Below, one piece after another: positions 41,601 to 53,600 of a stretch of DNA of 64,000 nt. The notes under the pieces were generated by a model. The model was not told the origin of the DNA. It ran no database searches and saw nothing but the letters and a program-made list of their open reading frames with translations. Within the stretch, counting starts at the first letter, position 1; the number at the start of each line of letters is the position of its first letter. Made by a program: the position numbers and the translations under genes. Source of the stretch: Deroplatys truncata (Eukaryota > Arthropoda > Insecta > Mantodea > Mantidae); assembly GCA_030765065.1 (NCBI GenBank), contig CM060983.1, forward strand, positions 44,762,067 through 44,826,066. The letters are read 5' to 3'.

Positions 41601-44600
41601 CTAGGGGCATACATTATCTTTCGTATTGCCAATCTGACTGAGTTTCTGCAATGCAAATAAAACAACAAGTCATTACTTGGCCATTACTATATGTAATATA
41701 TGCAGGGTGTGCAAACATTTCAGAGTGAATCTAATATACACAGAGAAGAAAATGCTGTCACAGTATGGTGAACTGCTACATTTGAAAAATGAAGAAATAG
41801 GAAAGTACAACTGACAGCGAGGCATACAAAATTTTAAGGATGGACTTGTCAGTCATGCTATACAGTGTGTTTAAAAAATAAAGAGCATAAATTCAGGTAT
41901 GCATTCCCCATATATAGACAGTAAAAAAGTCCATTACAACATGCGTCTGGAAATGTTTAGTTTTTGAGTTATGACCTTCAAAACAGTGATATTCACTGGA
42001 ACCTTTTTCTTCCTGCAGGTCTTGACAAAAGATATTAATGGACACTCTGACAGTTCATTCCGAGGTGAAGGGTACACTGAGTGTTGTGTTTGGCGTTCGA
42101 CTGAGCGACATGTACTCAAATCAGGAGAAGGCAGAAATGCACTTCATGTACGATAAGGTGGACAGCAATGCTGGGCTGGTTTGGGGAGGGGACAACCAAG
42201 ATCTACAACTTCGGATGTAGAAGAAGAGATTCTAGATTCTGTACACACGATTCCTCCTATCAGTATACGAAGGTGCAAGAGCAGCAGTTGTATCCTTATC
42301 ATTTGCAACATGTACAGGCCCTGTCACCAGCAGATTACCCTGTGGTTCTTGCAGCAGTGCACTACAAATCCCAACTTTTCTACCTTAGTGTTATTTACAG
42401 ATGGGGCACAGTTCACACTAGATGGCATTACAAATTTCCACAATCAGCATATATGGGCATCGTTTACTTGCACCCCAGGTACTTGTAAACAGACAGGGCA
42501 GGCGTACACAAACTTCCTGGAAAACACCATACCTCATATGTATGGTGTTTTCCACTGAGCATTTGTCAACAAGCTCACTTCCTGCATGAGGTGCTTCTGC
42601 ACACTTCAGTCGTACCGCTCGCCGGTACTTGGATTGAAGGTTTCCTGTTTGATGGATAGTTAAGAGGTGGCCCAATTGCTTGGCCACCATACTCACTTGT
42701 CGATTTCTAATTGTTGGGACATTAAAAGCCTTGGTGCATTCATCTCCGGTGTCTAACATGGAATCCCTTCAGAATCGAATTGTGGCAGGTTGTGAGGAAA
42801 TACACAATAATCCTGAAATTTGTGGTCGTGTTTGCATGACCATGAGACGTTGATGTGAACTCTGTATTCAAACAGGAGGTGGATACTTTGAATATCTTCT
42901 GTAAAGAAAACTACCTGTGGTAAGAAGTATGTTCCGGTGAATATCACTGTTTTGAAGGCCATAACTGAGAAATTGAAATTGAGTTTTTATTTATGGACAC
43001 TCTTTAACTACTATGGCCCTTAGCATCCCATTCTATATTGGGCGTGAAAGACCGGAAATTTTGCTCAGAGGCCTCTTTATCAGGCTTAAGGTTCTTTTAC
43101 GTGCGTAAATTTACGACATGGGACCACCGGCTTTACCTCCCTTCCGAAGGAAGCCATGCTAAGGATTTTATGCCCGAAAAAATCCATTGTCCTCCACTGG
43201 GTTTGAACCCGCGACCTCGGGAACTAGAGGCTAGCATGGTAACCACTACACCATGGAGGGCGACCCATAACTGAGAAACCAAGTATTTCCGGACACTTTT
43301 TTTTTGGGGGGTCTATATATGGGGAATGCATACCTGAAATTATGCCCTCTATTTTTTAAACATCCTGTATATAGAAGCATGGCTATTTACCCTGTAGTGT
43401 ACAGAATCAAATGGTTAATGCCACAGAATGAATCAGTGACTCTGATTCTCCTCATTCTCCCTTCGGAAACTCTAATGGAGCCTTTTTGGCACATGCTTTT
43501 GTGGTGTTTTCATTTTTCATATTTTTTTCTTTTCTGCACTAGTGTTTCCTAGAGATGATATGTGTGCTAATATAATCATATTTTCAATTTAGTGTATACG
43601 AAAATGCAGTTTTAACAGATTTCATATATTTTTGATTAAGTGTTTCTCAAGTATAATTTGTATACAAATGATAAGCATAAATTTCATTCTGGTTTTTATT
43701 TCAACTCTAAAATATCTTCTCTTTCATATCCAATTCTTTAATTCTAAATATTTCACTTTCTCAATGATGAGTGGTGTATACGACTGCACCACAACATTAG
43801 TGTACCAATCATGCCACTGCGTTTATAGGTTAAAATGCCAGTGACAACCATAATTTCCAATTAATTTTCATTTTTATTTTCTTTCTGTCTTTGTTTTAAC
43901 ATGATCTTTAGATTAGGCAGGTCAGCAGAAGATAAAACAGGAGAAATTAACTTGAGGACCTAAAGTGCCAAGGATGTTCATGATAAATATCCTACACCCA
44001 GAAGAAAACCCCTGAACAAAATGCTCAGCCAGGCAGTTTGACCCAACTGTGGTTCATAATTTGAATAGGTGTCATTTTAAAATTGCCTTTTTAAGGTGAG
44101 GAGTGCAACCTTGTAACTTTGTTCTAAAGAGATCTACATTTTTTGTGTAGTACTTTTTTTAATCTCTTATGGTTTACCAGTTATACAAAATTATACAAAT
44201 AAAGAGGGGACCACAGGCTATTCCCAGCAGCTTCAAGATATATATTTTATTTATCATTTAAATATCTTAAATAGGTATATGGTATTTTAATCAAAATTGT
44301 TAGAGCAACTTTTGAGAAAATCAAACACTTTGATAAAACTTCCATATGAAGTGTAGTTTGGGGTGGGGGATTTTCTTGAGAATCCATATATTGCACTTTC
44401 AAAACAAGTATTTCCATTGAAATCTTGACATTAATGGAATACAAGATTTATATCTTACAAAACAATTTTCTAGTATCACTGAAAGGCTGTAAAATTCCTA
44501 CAAATGGAACTTTATTTATATAAGATGAATATAACCTAAAACCCTTCACTCCAATAAGGTTAAAAAAAACAAACAAACTTACCTACCATAGGTAGGTGGC

Positions 44601-47600
44601 AGAGAAAGTAAAAATGAGTTAAATTTAAATTGAGTTTTTATTTATGGATGCTCTTTAATTGCTGTGGTCCTTAGCGTCCCATTCTATATTGGGCATGAAT
44701 GACCTGAAATTTTGCTCAGAGGTCTCTTTATCAGGCTTGAGGTTCTTTTATGTGCTGTAAATCTACAACCGGGACCACCAGCTTTACTTCTCTTTCGAAG
44801 GAAGCCATGCTAAGGATTTTTCACCTGAAAAAAATCCATCGCCCCCCGCCAGGTTTGAACCTGCGACCTAGCAAACTGGAGGCTAGCATGGTGTAAAAAT
44901 GAGTTGAGTTATTTCAATTACAATAAATCAAGAGAATTCTATGATAGTATTGTTTGAGATGATGCTTTACAGCTAGAAATAGCAGTAGGTACAAAAACTG
45001 ATCAGTTTCAATCAATGTGTGCAAATGTATGCGCCATTGATAACAGACAATATATTCTGTAAAGATTACGTATTCAAGTTTTCTACAAGTAATAGACTTT
45101 TATTTTGGTTCCAATTAAAAAATTATAATCCCACATGGGACTCCACTATCTGTAGTAACCTACTTTAGCCTCTAAGAGTACCGTACACTGCAATGATGTG
45201 TGTGTTTCTTACTTCCAATTTGAGAATCTGGCAACACTGGTAACAGCTCAACAAAACCCCTGAAGAAATGTAAATGTCACTTACCTCTTGTGAGGTTTGT
45301 CATCTTGTGTTTCCCCAACAAAAGCCTTAAGCTCATAGTCGACACCACATGGCTTTCCTGTATCCCCTGGAGCAGGTTGTAATGTGACGGATGCTGGACA
45401 GTGAGGTGGCAACTCGAAGTAGAAGGGGTATGCATTGGGACCTAGTTTCTTTATTAGGCGTTCCTGTAACCACAATTATAAACGTGTGCCTTAAGGAGAG
45501 TTCTTTGTGAAATATTCACACAATTTTTTATAACTGCTTACACTATGTAATATTAGTTAAAATGGCTATTTATATGCAGTACTAACATCTCTGTGCATAA
45601 CATCTGTAACTCAACATATTCATGTTATTAATTTCCATAAAATGTCAATTTAAACATTCCTTATCCATATTTTCATCTTCGTCTCATATTTAGACTGCAC
45701 AAATAAGTTCAGTATCAGCATAAATATCAATTAATTTCATTAATTGTTTGAAATTTTTTCATACAATTTCCTAGATTTGTCTGTTAATACAATACATAAA
45801 CATACAGTAAAATAATTTCGGTACATTCAGGGTGTGGAAAAACAATGTGCAGAAAATTGTAGAGTAAAAAGGCAGCGTCAGACTAATTGAAATGAAATGT
45901 AACTCACATAACAAGTGTATACATACTGTCTCAACTAATCAGTACTGGTACACAATGAGAAACTAACCATTATATGCACATACTACACTGAACAAAACAG
46001 TATTGCCATACCATCCAGTATGGCTTCACATCAGACACTCCTAATGACAGTGACTAATACTGTACAACAGTGCATTCTGTTTACATTGACGCATCACAAC
46101 CAGAGCTTCTAACATGATGGATTTACTGTTGATGTGTGTAGCTCAGTAAAAAAACCTTCTGTGGTCCCTTATTCCTATACCCAAAATGCTTATTTTTGGT
46201 TCTACCTTTTACTCCACCATTTTCTGCACTCCTGAAGTCATAATAAACCCCTACGGATTGTTAGATACAACAATATGTATGTATTAAAAAAGAGAAGACT
46301 TAAATAATAAAACTTAGAGCAATTTTAATTCACTGTACATCTATGAACTTGTATACCAAATTTCATTAGTCTTAACACAAAATCTGTTAAGCAGAGAGAA
46401 TTTTATAGGAAGAAAAATGCTGAAAACATCAATAGCAAGAAAACAACAACGAAAGTTCTGCATCCATAGTTCATATTGAAATCCAGGGACAAGAAAAATA
46501 GCATCCAGGAGTGAATAAGTCTTTTTGGCTTCAAATATATTTCTCAAAACTTCACTGATAGATGAAAAAACTTCATTTAAAAGCAATAACACTTAGCACT
46601 AATAACCGATTTTCCTACATTTCAGAACACAGTATGCATCCACTATTTCATAACAAATTCTTAAGGAATGCTGTTAACACACTAATCTTCAGCAATGCTT
46701 TGTGATTAGGTTGAAATGTTCACCACTCATGCAGAACATAACAGAAATGGAACATCCCAAACGAGCTATGTGTTACCACTTTAAAGATATTAATTTTTTT
46801 TAAACTTATGATCAATTAGACACTAACACAAAGTAATCCTTGTACCAAATTATTTATTACATACATCTTAACATTTTATTTTGAATTTAATAAGCCAATA
46901 AATAAATTTATGTGCAGGCATTGTTTAATTTTAATTTATGTACCTAATAGAAAAGTGCGGTTTTTAATACATAATATTGAATTTTTCGATTTGACCAATG
47001 CAAGTCATGGAAAATCTTTAATTGTAAGCTAGCTACTTACATATTTTTCCTATTACTGCATATTGTCAGTGTCCCTTAAAGCCAGAAACATGCATAAAAA
47101 CATTTCCTTTTATTTACTCCATATCAAATTGAATACCTGCAGCCGTGTGAGCGGTCTTTTTGAGCAGCCGTCCTGCGGAAATATCTGCTCTGCAGCCAGG
47201 TACAGATCCTTGCGAAATGTGAGTCCTAGAACATCCAGATCCTCACGCCCATAACGGAATGCGGCCAAAACATGGCCAAACACTTTGCGTTCCTTCACAT
47301 AGTCCGGATCGATCAGAACAACACCATCTGCAAACAAATTCAAAACTTTTATTGTCACACATTTTGCATCAGAGACAATATCAGAACAATTAAATATGAA
47401 CATCACAAATTTATAATTTTTATTATTAATATATGAAATATTTTGCTATGTATCTTTTTTGCTGACAAAAAAGGAGTGACAATCCAGAAACAATATGCAT
47501 ACACTCTTGTTTGTATCAGCGGAGATGTGTGGGTTCAAGTCATTCTAAACAGGTTTAATTATGTTTAAAAACTTTTTTGTCTACAAACTATGAAATGAGT

Positions 47601-50600
47601 TTAAATTAGTGTCTTGTATTGAAGCTTTATGACAGTAAGTGATAAATGGTCTAAATATTTGCCATCTATCTCAAAAATACTGGAATACAAGATGACTAAT
47701 AACTATGTTGCTGAATGCCTGTGGTGTGACCAGCATTGAGAAAACAGTACAGGCATTATGGCATGAGTGTTGCAGTATGTATCGCGCCTATTTTGCCTGT
47801 CTCATCTGTGTGGACTCCAAATTTCGTTACTATTACTATTTCCTTGCTGTTTTAATGATGATATTAGCTCTGTCATCTCATAAATAGTTTTGGGTCTTGC
47901 AATAAAGATGTAGTTTTCTATGTGTAGAGGGTCGTGTCTGGTAATTAAACTAACAAAATCTTCTTCATGCATGGCTGGAGTTAAATATCTACACACTTTG
48001 ATTGTTACCATCTAAACACAAACACAGGGAATTGTGAAAACAAATATGAATCACCGTATATACAAACTATTATAGCAGGAAGGGAAGTAGTTGTTGCAAT
48101 AGATTCAGGATCATCAGCTCTATCCGCTCAAAGAAATTTTATGAACAACTGTTAAATGAAGGGATAAAACTTATGTCAGCCCCAATTAGTAATATTGTAT
48201 GTAGGGTACCAATAAGTACAATGACCCAAACTATTAAATCTCAAGTATTGATACCTATACAAATAGCAGATATTACATTGGAGGTCATGTTTTTAATAGT
48301 TCTAAACTTAATATGCGAAGTTATAATTGGGTGTGATGTATTAATAGAGTTCTCTGCAATAGTTGATTTTAAGAAGGACAGACTTGTATTAAATAAAGAA
48401 GAAAAGAATATATACGTGCCTATAAAAGATAAAGTATGTAGAGTGCAAAGGATGGAACAAGAAAATGCAGTATATGAAGAAGAATGCTTCATACAAATAG
48501 TAAATGTCCAAGCAAGCAGGGAAAACAATGAAAGGTTATTGACCCTTAACTTCGAAGAACAGAAAACTGACCTTACCTTATACAAAGAAACCGATGGCAG
48601 AAGAAAATATATTAGAGCAGGTAGAAAATAGTTATGCAACAGAGATAGAAGAAAGGAAAATACGCACAGATACACTGATGACAAATACAATACTGACCGA
48701 CCGTGAAAAGATAATAATGAAAAAGGTATTAGAAGCAATAAACATGTATTCATTGAAGATCCAGGGCAGTGTACATCATATATTCACACATTCACAGTAA
48801 TGTACCAACATTAGAAGAAAATATAATACATCTTCATCAAACTGCTTTCCATACCTAGCAGCAACAAACCTACTTCAAGAGATACGTGGCAACATGCATT
48901 CATTTATTTTCCAACGTGTATAGAGAAATCTTGCAACACTAGTCACAGAATGCTTCATTCAGCTCTTTTCTTTTATTGGCCTACTCCACTGCTTACATTA
49001 AACAATCTAATGTCTTGTAAGAACGTAGGTTTTCACGGCCGGTGTCACAATTATAACTAATATGATTTTCCGGGCTGTTATGCCGTGGTCTGCTGAAGAA
49101 AGATTTCCCAGACGTTTCGTCCACAACTGCGGTGGACATCTTCAGTGGCGCGGACGAAGTCTTCTCGGTGAAAGTATCGCAGCGTCTGATGCGTTGGCCG
49201 TTAGTGCCGCTCTCTTTATAGTGTGGGCGCTCTCTGCTGATTGGCCCGCTGGTATGAGGGAGCTGGCGCCGGCTGTGTTGTTGCTCTCTTCTGATTGGCT
49301 CGCAGTGTTTTTCGGTTTTGTATGACCTTTCTTGTTTTTGATGACTAGATGCCAGTTACTGTTGAGTTTCAATGCTTCTTCTTTCCTATTGAAATTCTTG
49401 GGATGTTTATAAATCTCTATTGCTTCGCGTTGTAGCCGGGTATGGTAATGCTTTATGGAGGAAAGAATGTTGGTGTCCTGAAATCTAATAATGTGTTCGC
49501 CCTCGGCTTCAATGGTGAAGCCAAGAGGTATTCAGTCCAAGAGGTGAGAAGAGCCTGCCGTCCGGCCAAGCCCCGACCGGCTACTCAGGACCAACCCAAA
49601 AGCAAGTCCATCGTCTTTCTGCCATATTTCAGAAATGTCACTGACCGTATTGAACATATACTTCAACGTCATAACGTCAAAACAGTATTCAAACCTACAA
49701 GACAATTAAACAGCCTACTGCGCTCTTTCAAAGACCCCCGAGAACCCCTGTCATCGGCCGGTGTTTACCGTATTCCTTGTTCGTGTGGTTCAGTGTACAT
49801 TGGTACCACACAGCGGAGCGTTAACACCAGACTGAGCGAACACAAAAGAAACTGCCGCCTGGGCCATACAGAAAAATCGGCAGTCGCCGAACATGCCATT
49901 GAAGCCGAGGGCGAACACATTATTAGATTTCAGACACCAACATTCTTTCCTCCATAAAGCATTACCATACCCGGCTACAACGCGAAGCAATAGAGATTTA
50001 TAAACATCCCAAGAATTTCAATAGGAAAGAAGAAGCATTGAAACTCAACAGTAACTGGCATCTAGTCATCAAAAACAAGAAAGGTCATACAAAACCGAAA
50101 AACACTGCGAGCCAATCAGAAGAGAGCAACAACACAGCCGGCGCCAGCTCCCTCATACCAGCGGGCCAATCAGCAGAGAGCGCCCACACTATAAAGAGAG
50201 CGGCACTAACGGCCAGCTTCGAAGTTCAAAAATGCAGCCAACTGTACTCTAGAAGAGCAAGGCGCCGGATACCGACCTTCCTAACAGAGCTTACAAACGA
50301 GACCTGCGCCACGGCAATCAAGTCCATAAAAGACATCATGCACTGCAAGGTAAAAATTGAGGACTACGTCCCCCCACAAGGGCCCCCACAATGTGGCAGG
50401 TGCCAAAGATTTAAACATCTCACCAGGAACTGTGAAGCGCCACAAATATGTCCCAAATGCGCAGGCCCGCACACTGGCAGGACCTGCACTGCGCAACAAT
50501 ACAAATGCGCACTATGCAACAGCAACGAGCACGGCGCCAGATGGAGAGGCTGCCCGTACTATAGGAGAATGGTAGACCCACCAGCCAGATACAGTCACCC

Positions 50601-53600
50601 GAGCGCCCGGGCAACCGTCACGGCCGAGCGCGGAACCTACGCGGAGCAGCTGAGACCGCAACAAGACAGGTCGCACATCACAGCGAACCCCCCGCACAGG
50701 AGCGGTGCAAACCTACAAATCCAGGGCCCAAGCACACAGCCGAGAGAACCTGTAACACCGCCGCCACCCACGGCACCGCCAGCAGCGCCCACGACACCAA
50801 GAAAAAGCTCCGCTCAAGTGGCTGCAGCAAGCACACCCGCCAATAAGACGGCAAAGCAGACGACGCTGCCAAATGTGCCGGACAGCCCAGAAAAACGGAT
50901 GCTGGCACGGCTAGCTTCACCACTGCCAAGTAAAACTGAAAAGAATATCCAATACAAGCAGCATCACTTCAGAATAAACTTTTTACCTTCACATATACTC
51001 AAATTGCTCCGCAATATGGGCAACGAAAGCCTGAGCGCAGGACTACAAGCCATTGGAGCAGTAGTTGAGAAATTGGCACAAACATACAGCATAGAAAGCA
51101 ACATGCCCTTCTTCGACATACTCGAGGCGATTGCCGCAACGCTTTTCACCTTGGAGACAGGAAGAAGGCTTTAAAGCAAAAGAGGGGAAAAAAAAGCATG
51201 AGAGAGATAAATAAACAAAAAAAAAGGAGAGAAAAAAAAAGTAAGAAAGAAAGAAGAAGAAAAAAAAATAATAAAGCACAAACACAACACACTCTTAAAA
51301 TGGCAGGACACACACTAACACCCAACACTCTTACAGTCCTCTACTGGAACTGCAGGGGGGCCCGGTCTAAACTACAAGAACTCCGACACTACCTGAACAC
51401 CAACAATACAGACATAGCGCTACTAGGCGAAACACTCCTAAACGCCAAAGCCCGATTCTCAGTACCAGGTTACAGAGTCTACCGATCGGACCGGCCCAAC
51501 CGCGCCCCAACAGGAGGAACCGCCATCTTAATCAAGAACAACATGCAGCACAGCCAGAAACACATACCGACACTAAAACAGATGGACGCTACAGCAATCA
51601 CAATACCCATAGGCCCACAAGACATCACAGTGGTAGCGGCTTACAGCTCACCGCGAACGCTAAACACCGATGACCTAGACACCATCACCTCACTCAGCGA
51701 CCAAGTAGTAGCCATGGCAGACCTGAACGCCATACACGAAATCTGGGGCGGCGACAAGAACAACCACGAGGGGAACCTTCTACACAACCACATGCTGGAA
51801 AACAACTACATCATAGCCCACACAGATGAACCCACCTTCCTGCCCCACAGGCCCGAACACGTGCCACATATCCTAGACCTAGTCATCCTGAAAAATACCC
51901 TCTTTCAATACAAGCTCAACCGAGTCGAAACACTAGCCTCCGACCACTATGCAATCAAGCTCACCATCACCCACTCCCCCACCTTACACCCAGAAGCACC
52001 CCGTCGCAACTTCAACAAAACAAACTGGCCGCTATTTACCCAGATACTGGATGCCAACCTCCCAACAGCGACGGAACTGACGAACCCAGAAGACACAGAA
52101 ACAGCCGTAACAGCGCTAGAAACCGCAACACAACTAGCCATCGCAGCAGCCACGCCGTTTAAACCACCCCCTAAACGAGAAATAAATCTACCACCAGAGG
52201 TCCTATACCTTATGAATGAAAGAGACCATGAGCGGAGAAAATGGCAACGAACGAGAAACATCGTGCACAAAGTTAATATGGAAGTCCTAAACAGCGACAT
52301 CAAAACACGCATAAACCAACAGATCCAACAGCAGTGGGACCAGACCCTAGCAGACATGCAACCCGGCAACTCACAGATATGGCAACTCACTAAACGCCTC
52401 ATAAGAGAAACAATCAATATACCACCCCTCCGTAACACCGACAACCCAGGACAGATGGCAGAAACGCCGGAGGGACAGGCGAACACCCTAGCGGTCACCT
52501 TTGAAAGAGCCTGCTCACCAAACGAGCCGCCACCCCCCGGTGGCTTCTCCACCATGATCGACGATTGCACTAGAAATTTAATAACCACGCCCACGCACAA
52601 CAAACTCAGAAAAATACACCCGTCCGAAGTTAAATGGCTAATAGCCCATCTGAGAGACCACAAAGCCCCAGGACCAGACCAGATACCAAACTTGGTACTC
52701 AAACACTGGACACCCGCAGCAATACACCACTTTACGGAAATATGCAATTACTGCCTGCAGCATGGATACTTTCCAAAACAGTGGAAACATGCACTAGTAT
52801 TAATGTTCCCCAAACCCGGAAAAGACAGGCACGACCCAAATAACTACAGGCCGATTAGCCTTTTAAACACGATGAGCAAACTAGCAGAAAAAATAATATT
52901 AAAGAGACTGAACGCCTATCTCATACGACACTCCACGATAATACCGGAGCAATTCGGCTTTAGAGCAAAACACTCCACCACTCACCAATTACTTCGCTGC
53001 ACAGAGAGCATAACTCAAGGATTCAATCAAAAACAAAGTACAGGAATACTCTTTCTGGACATACAGCGCGCATTTGACTCCGTCCACCACCCGAGTTTAC
53101 TATACAAACTAAAGCAATTGAATCTCACGGACACCTTTGTTAAACTAGCTGCGCACTATCTCAGCGGCCGCACATTTGCGGTCAAAACGTCAACAGCAAC
53201 GTCGGAGCCCAGGCAACTCCATGCTGGGGTCCCACAAGGAAGTATACTCTCGCCGGTTCTATTCACGATATACGTAAATGACATCCCAAAAACACCCAAC
53301 ACAACACTACACATGTATGCCGACGACACTGCCATATCAGCACGATCCGTTCAACCGAGGCTAATCCACTCCAGGCTACAAACGGCACTTCAAGACCTGG
53401 AACCCTGGCTCCGGCAATGGCGCATTAAAGTCAATGCCACAAAATCACAACTAATGCTCTTCACAAAAAGAACCTCCCACAAGAAACCCTTAACTCCGCT
53501 GAAACTTCAACAAAGCGATATCCACTGGACCAACAAGGTGAAATATCTAGGCGTGACACTGGACACCGGACTAACCTTTGGACCACACGTCAAACAAGTT

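Noticed and set aside
48241..48753. 170-residue minus-strand frame rich in Leu, Ser and Phe
   Set aside because: Antisense of the gypsy protease relic; low-complexity, no signature.
51947..52747. 266-residue minus-strand frame opposite Jockey ORF2
   Set aside because: Shadow of a long coding sequence with strong base skew.
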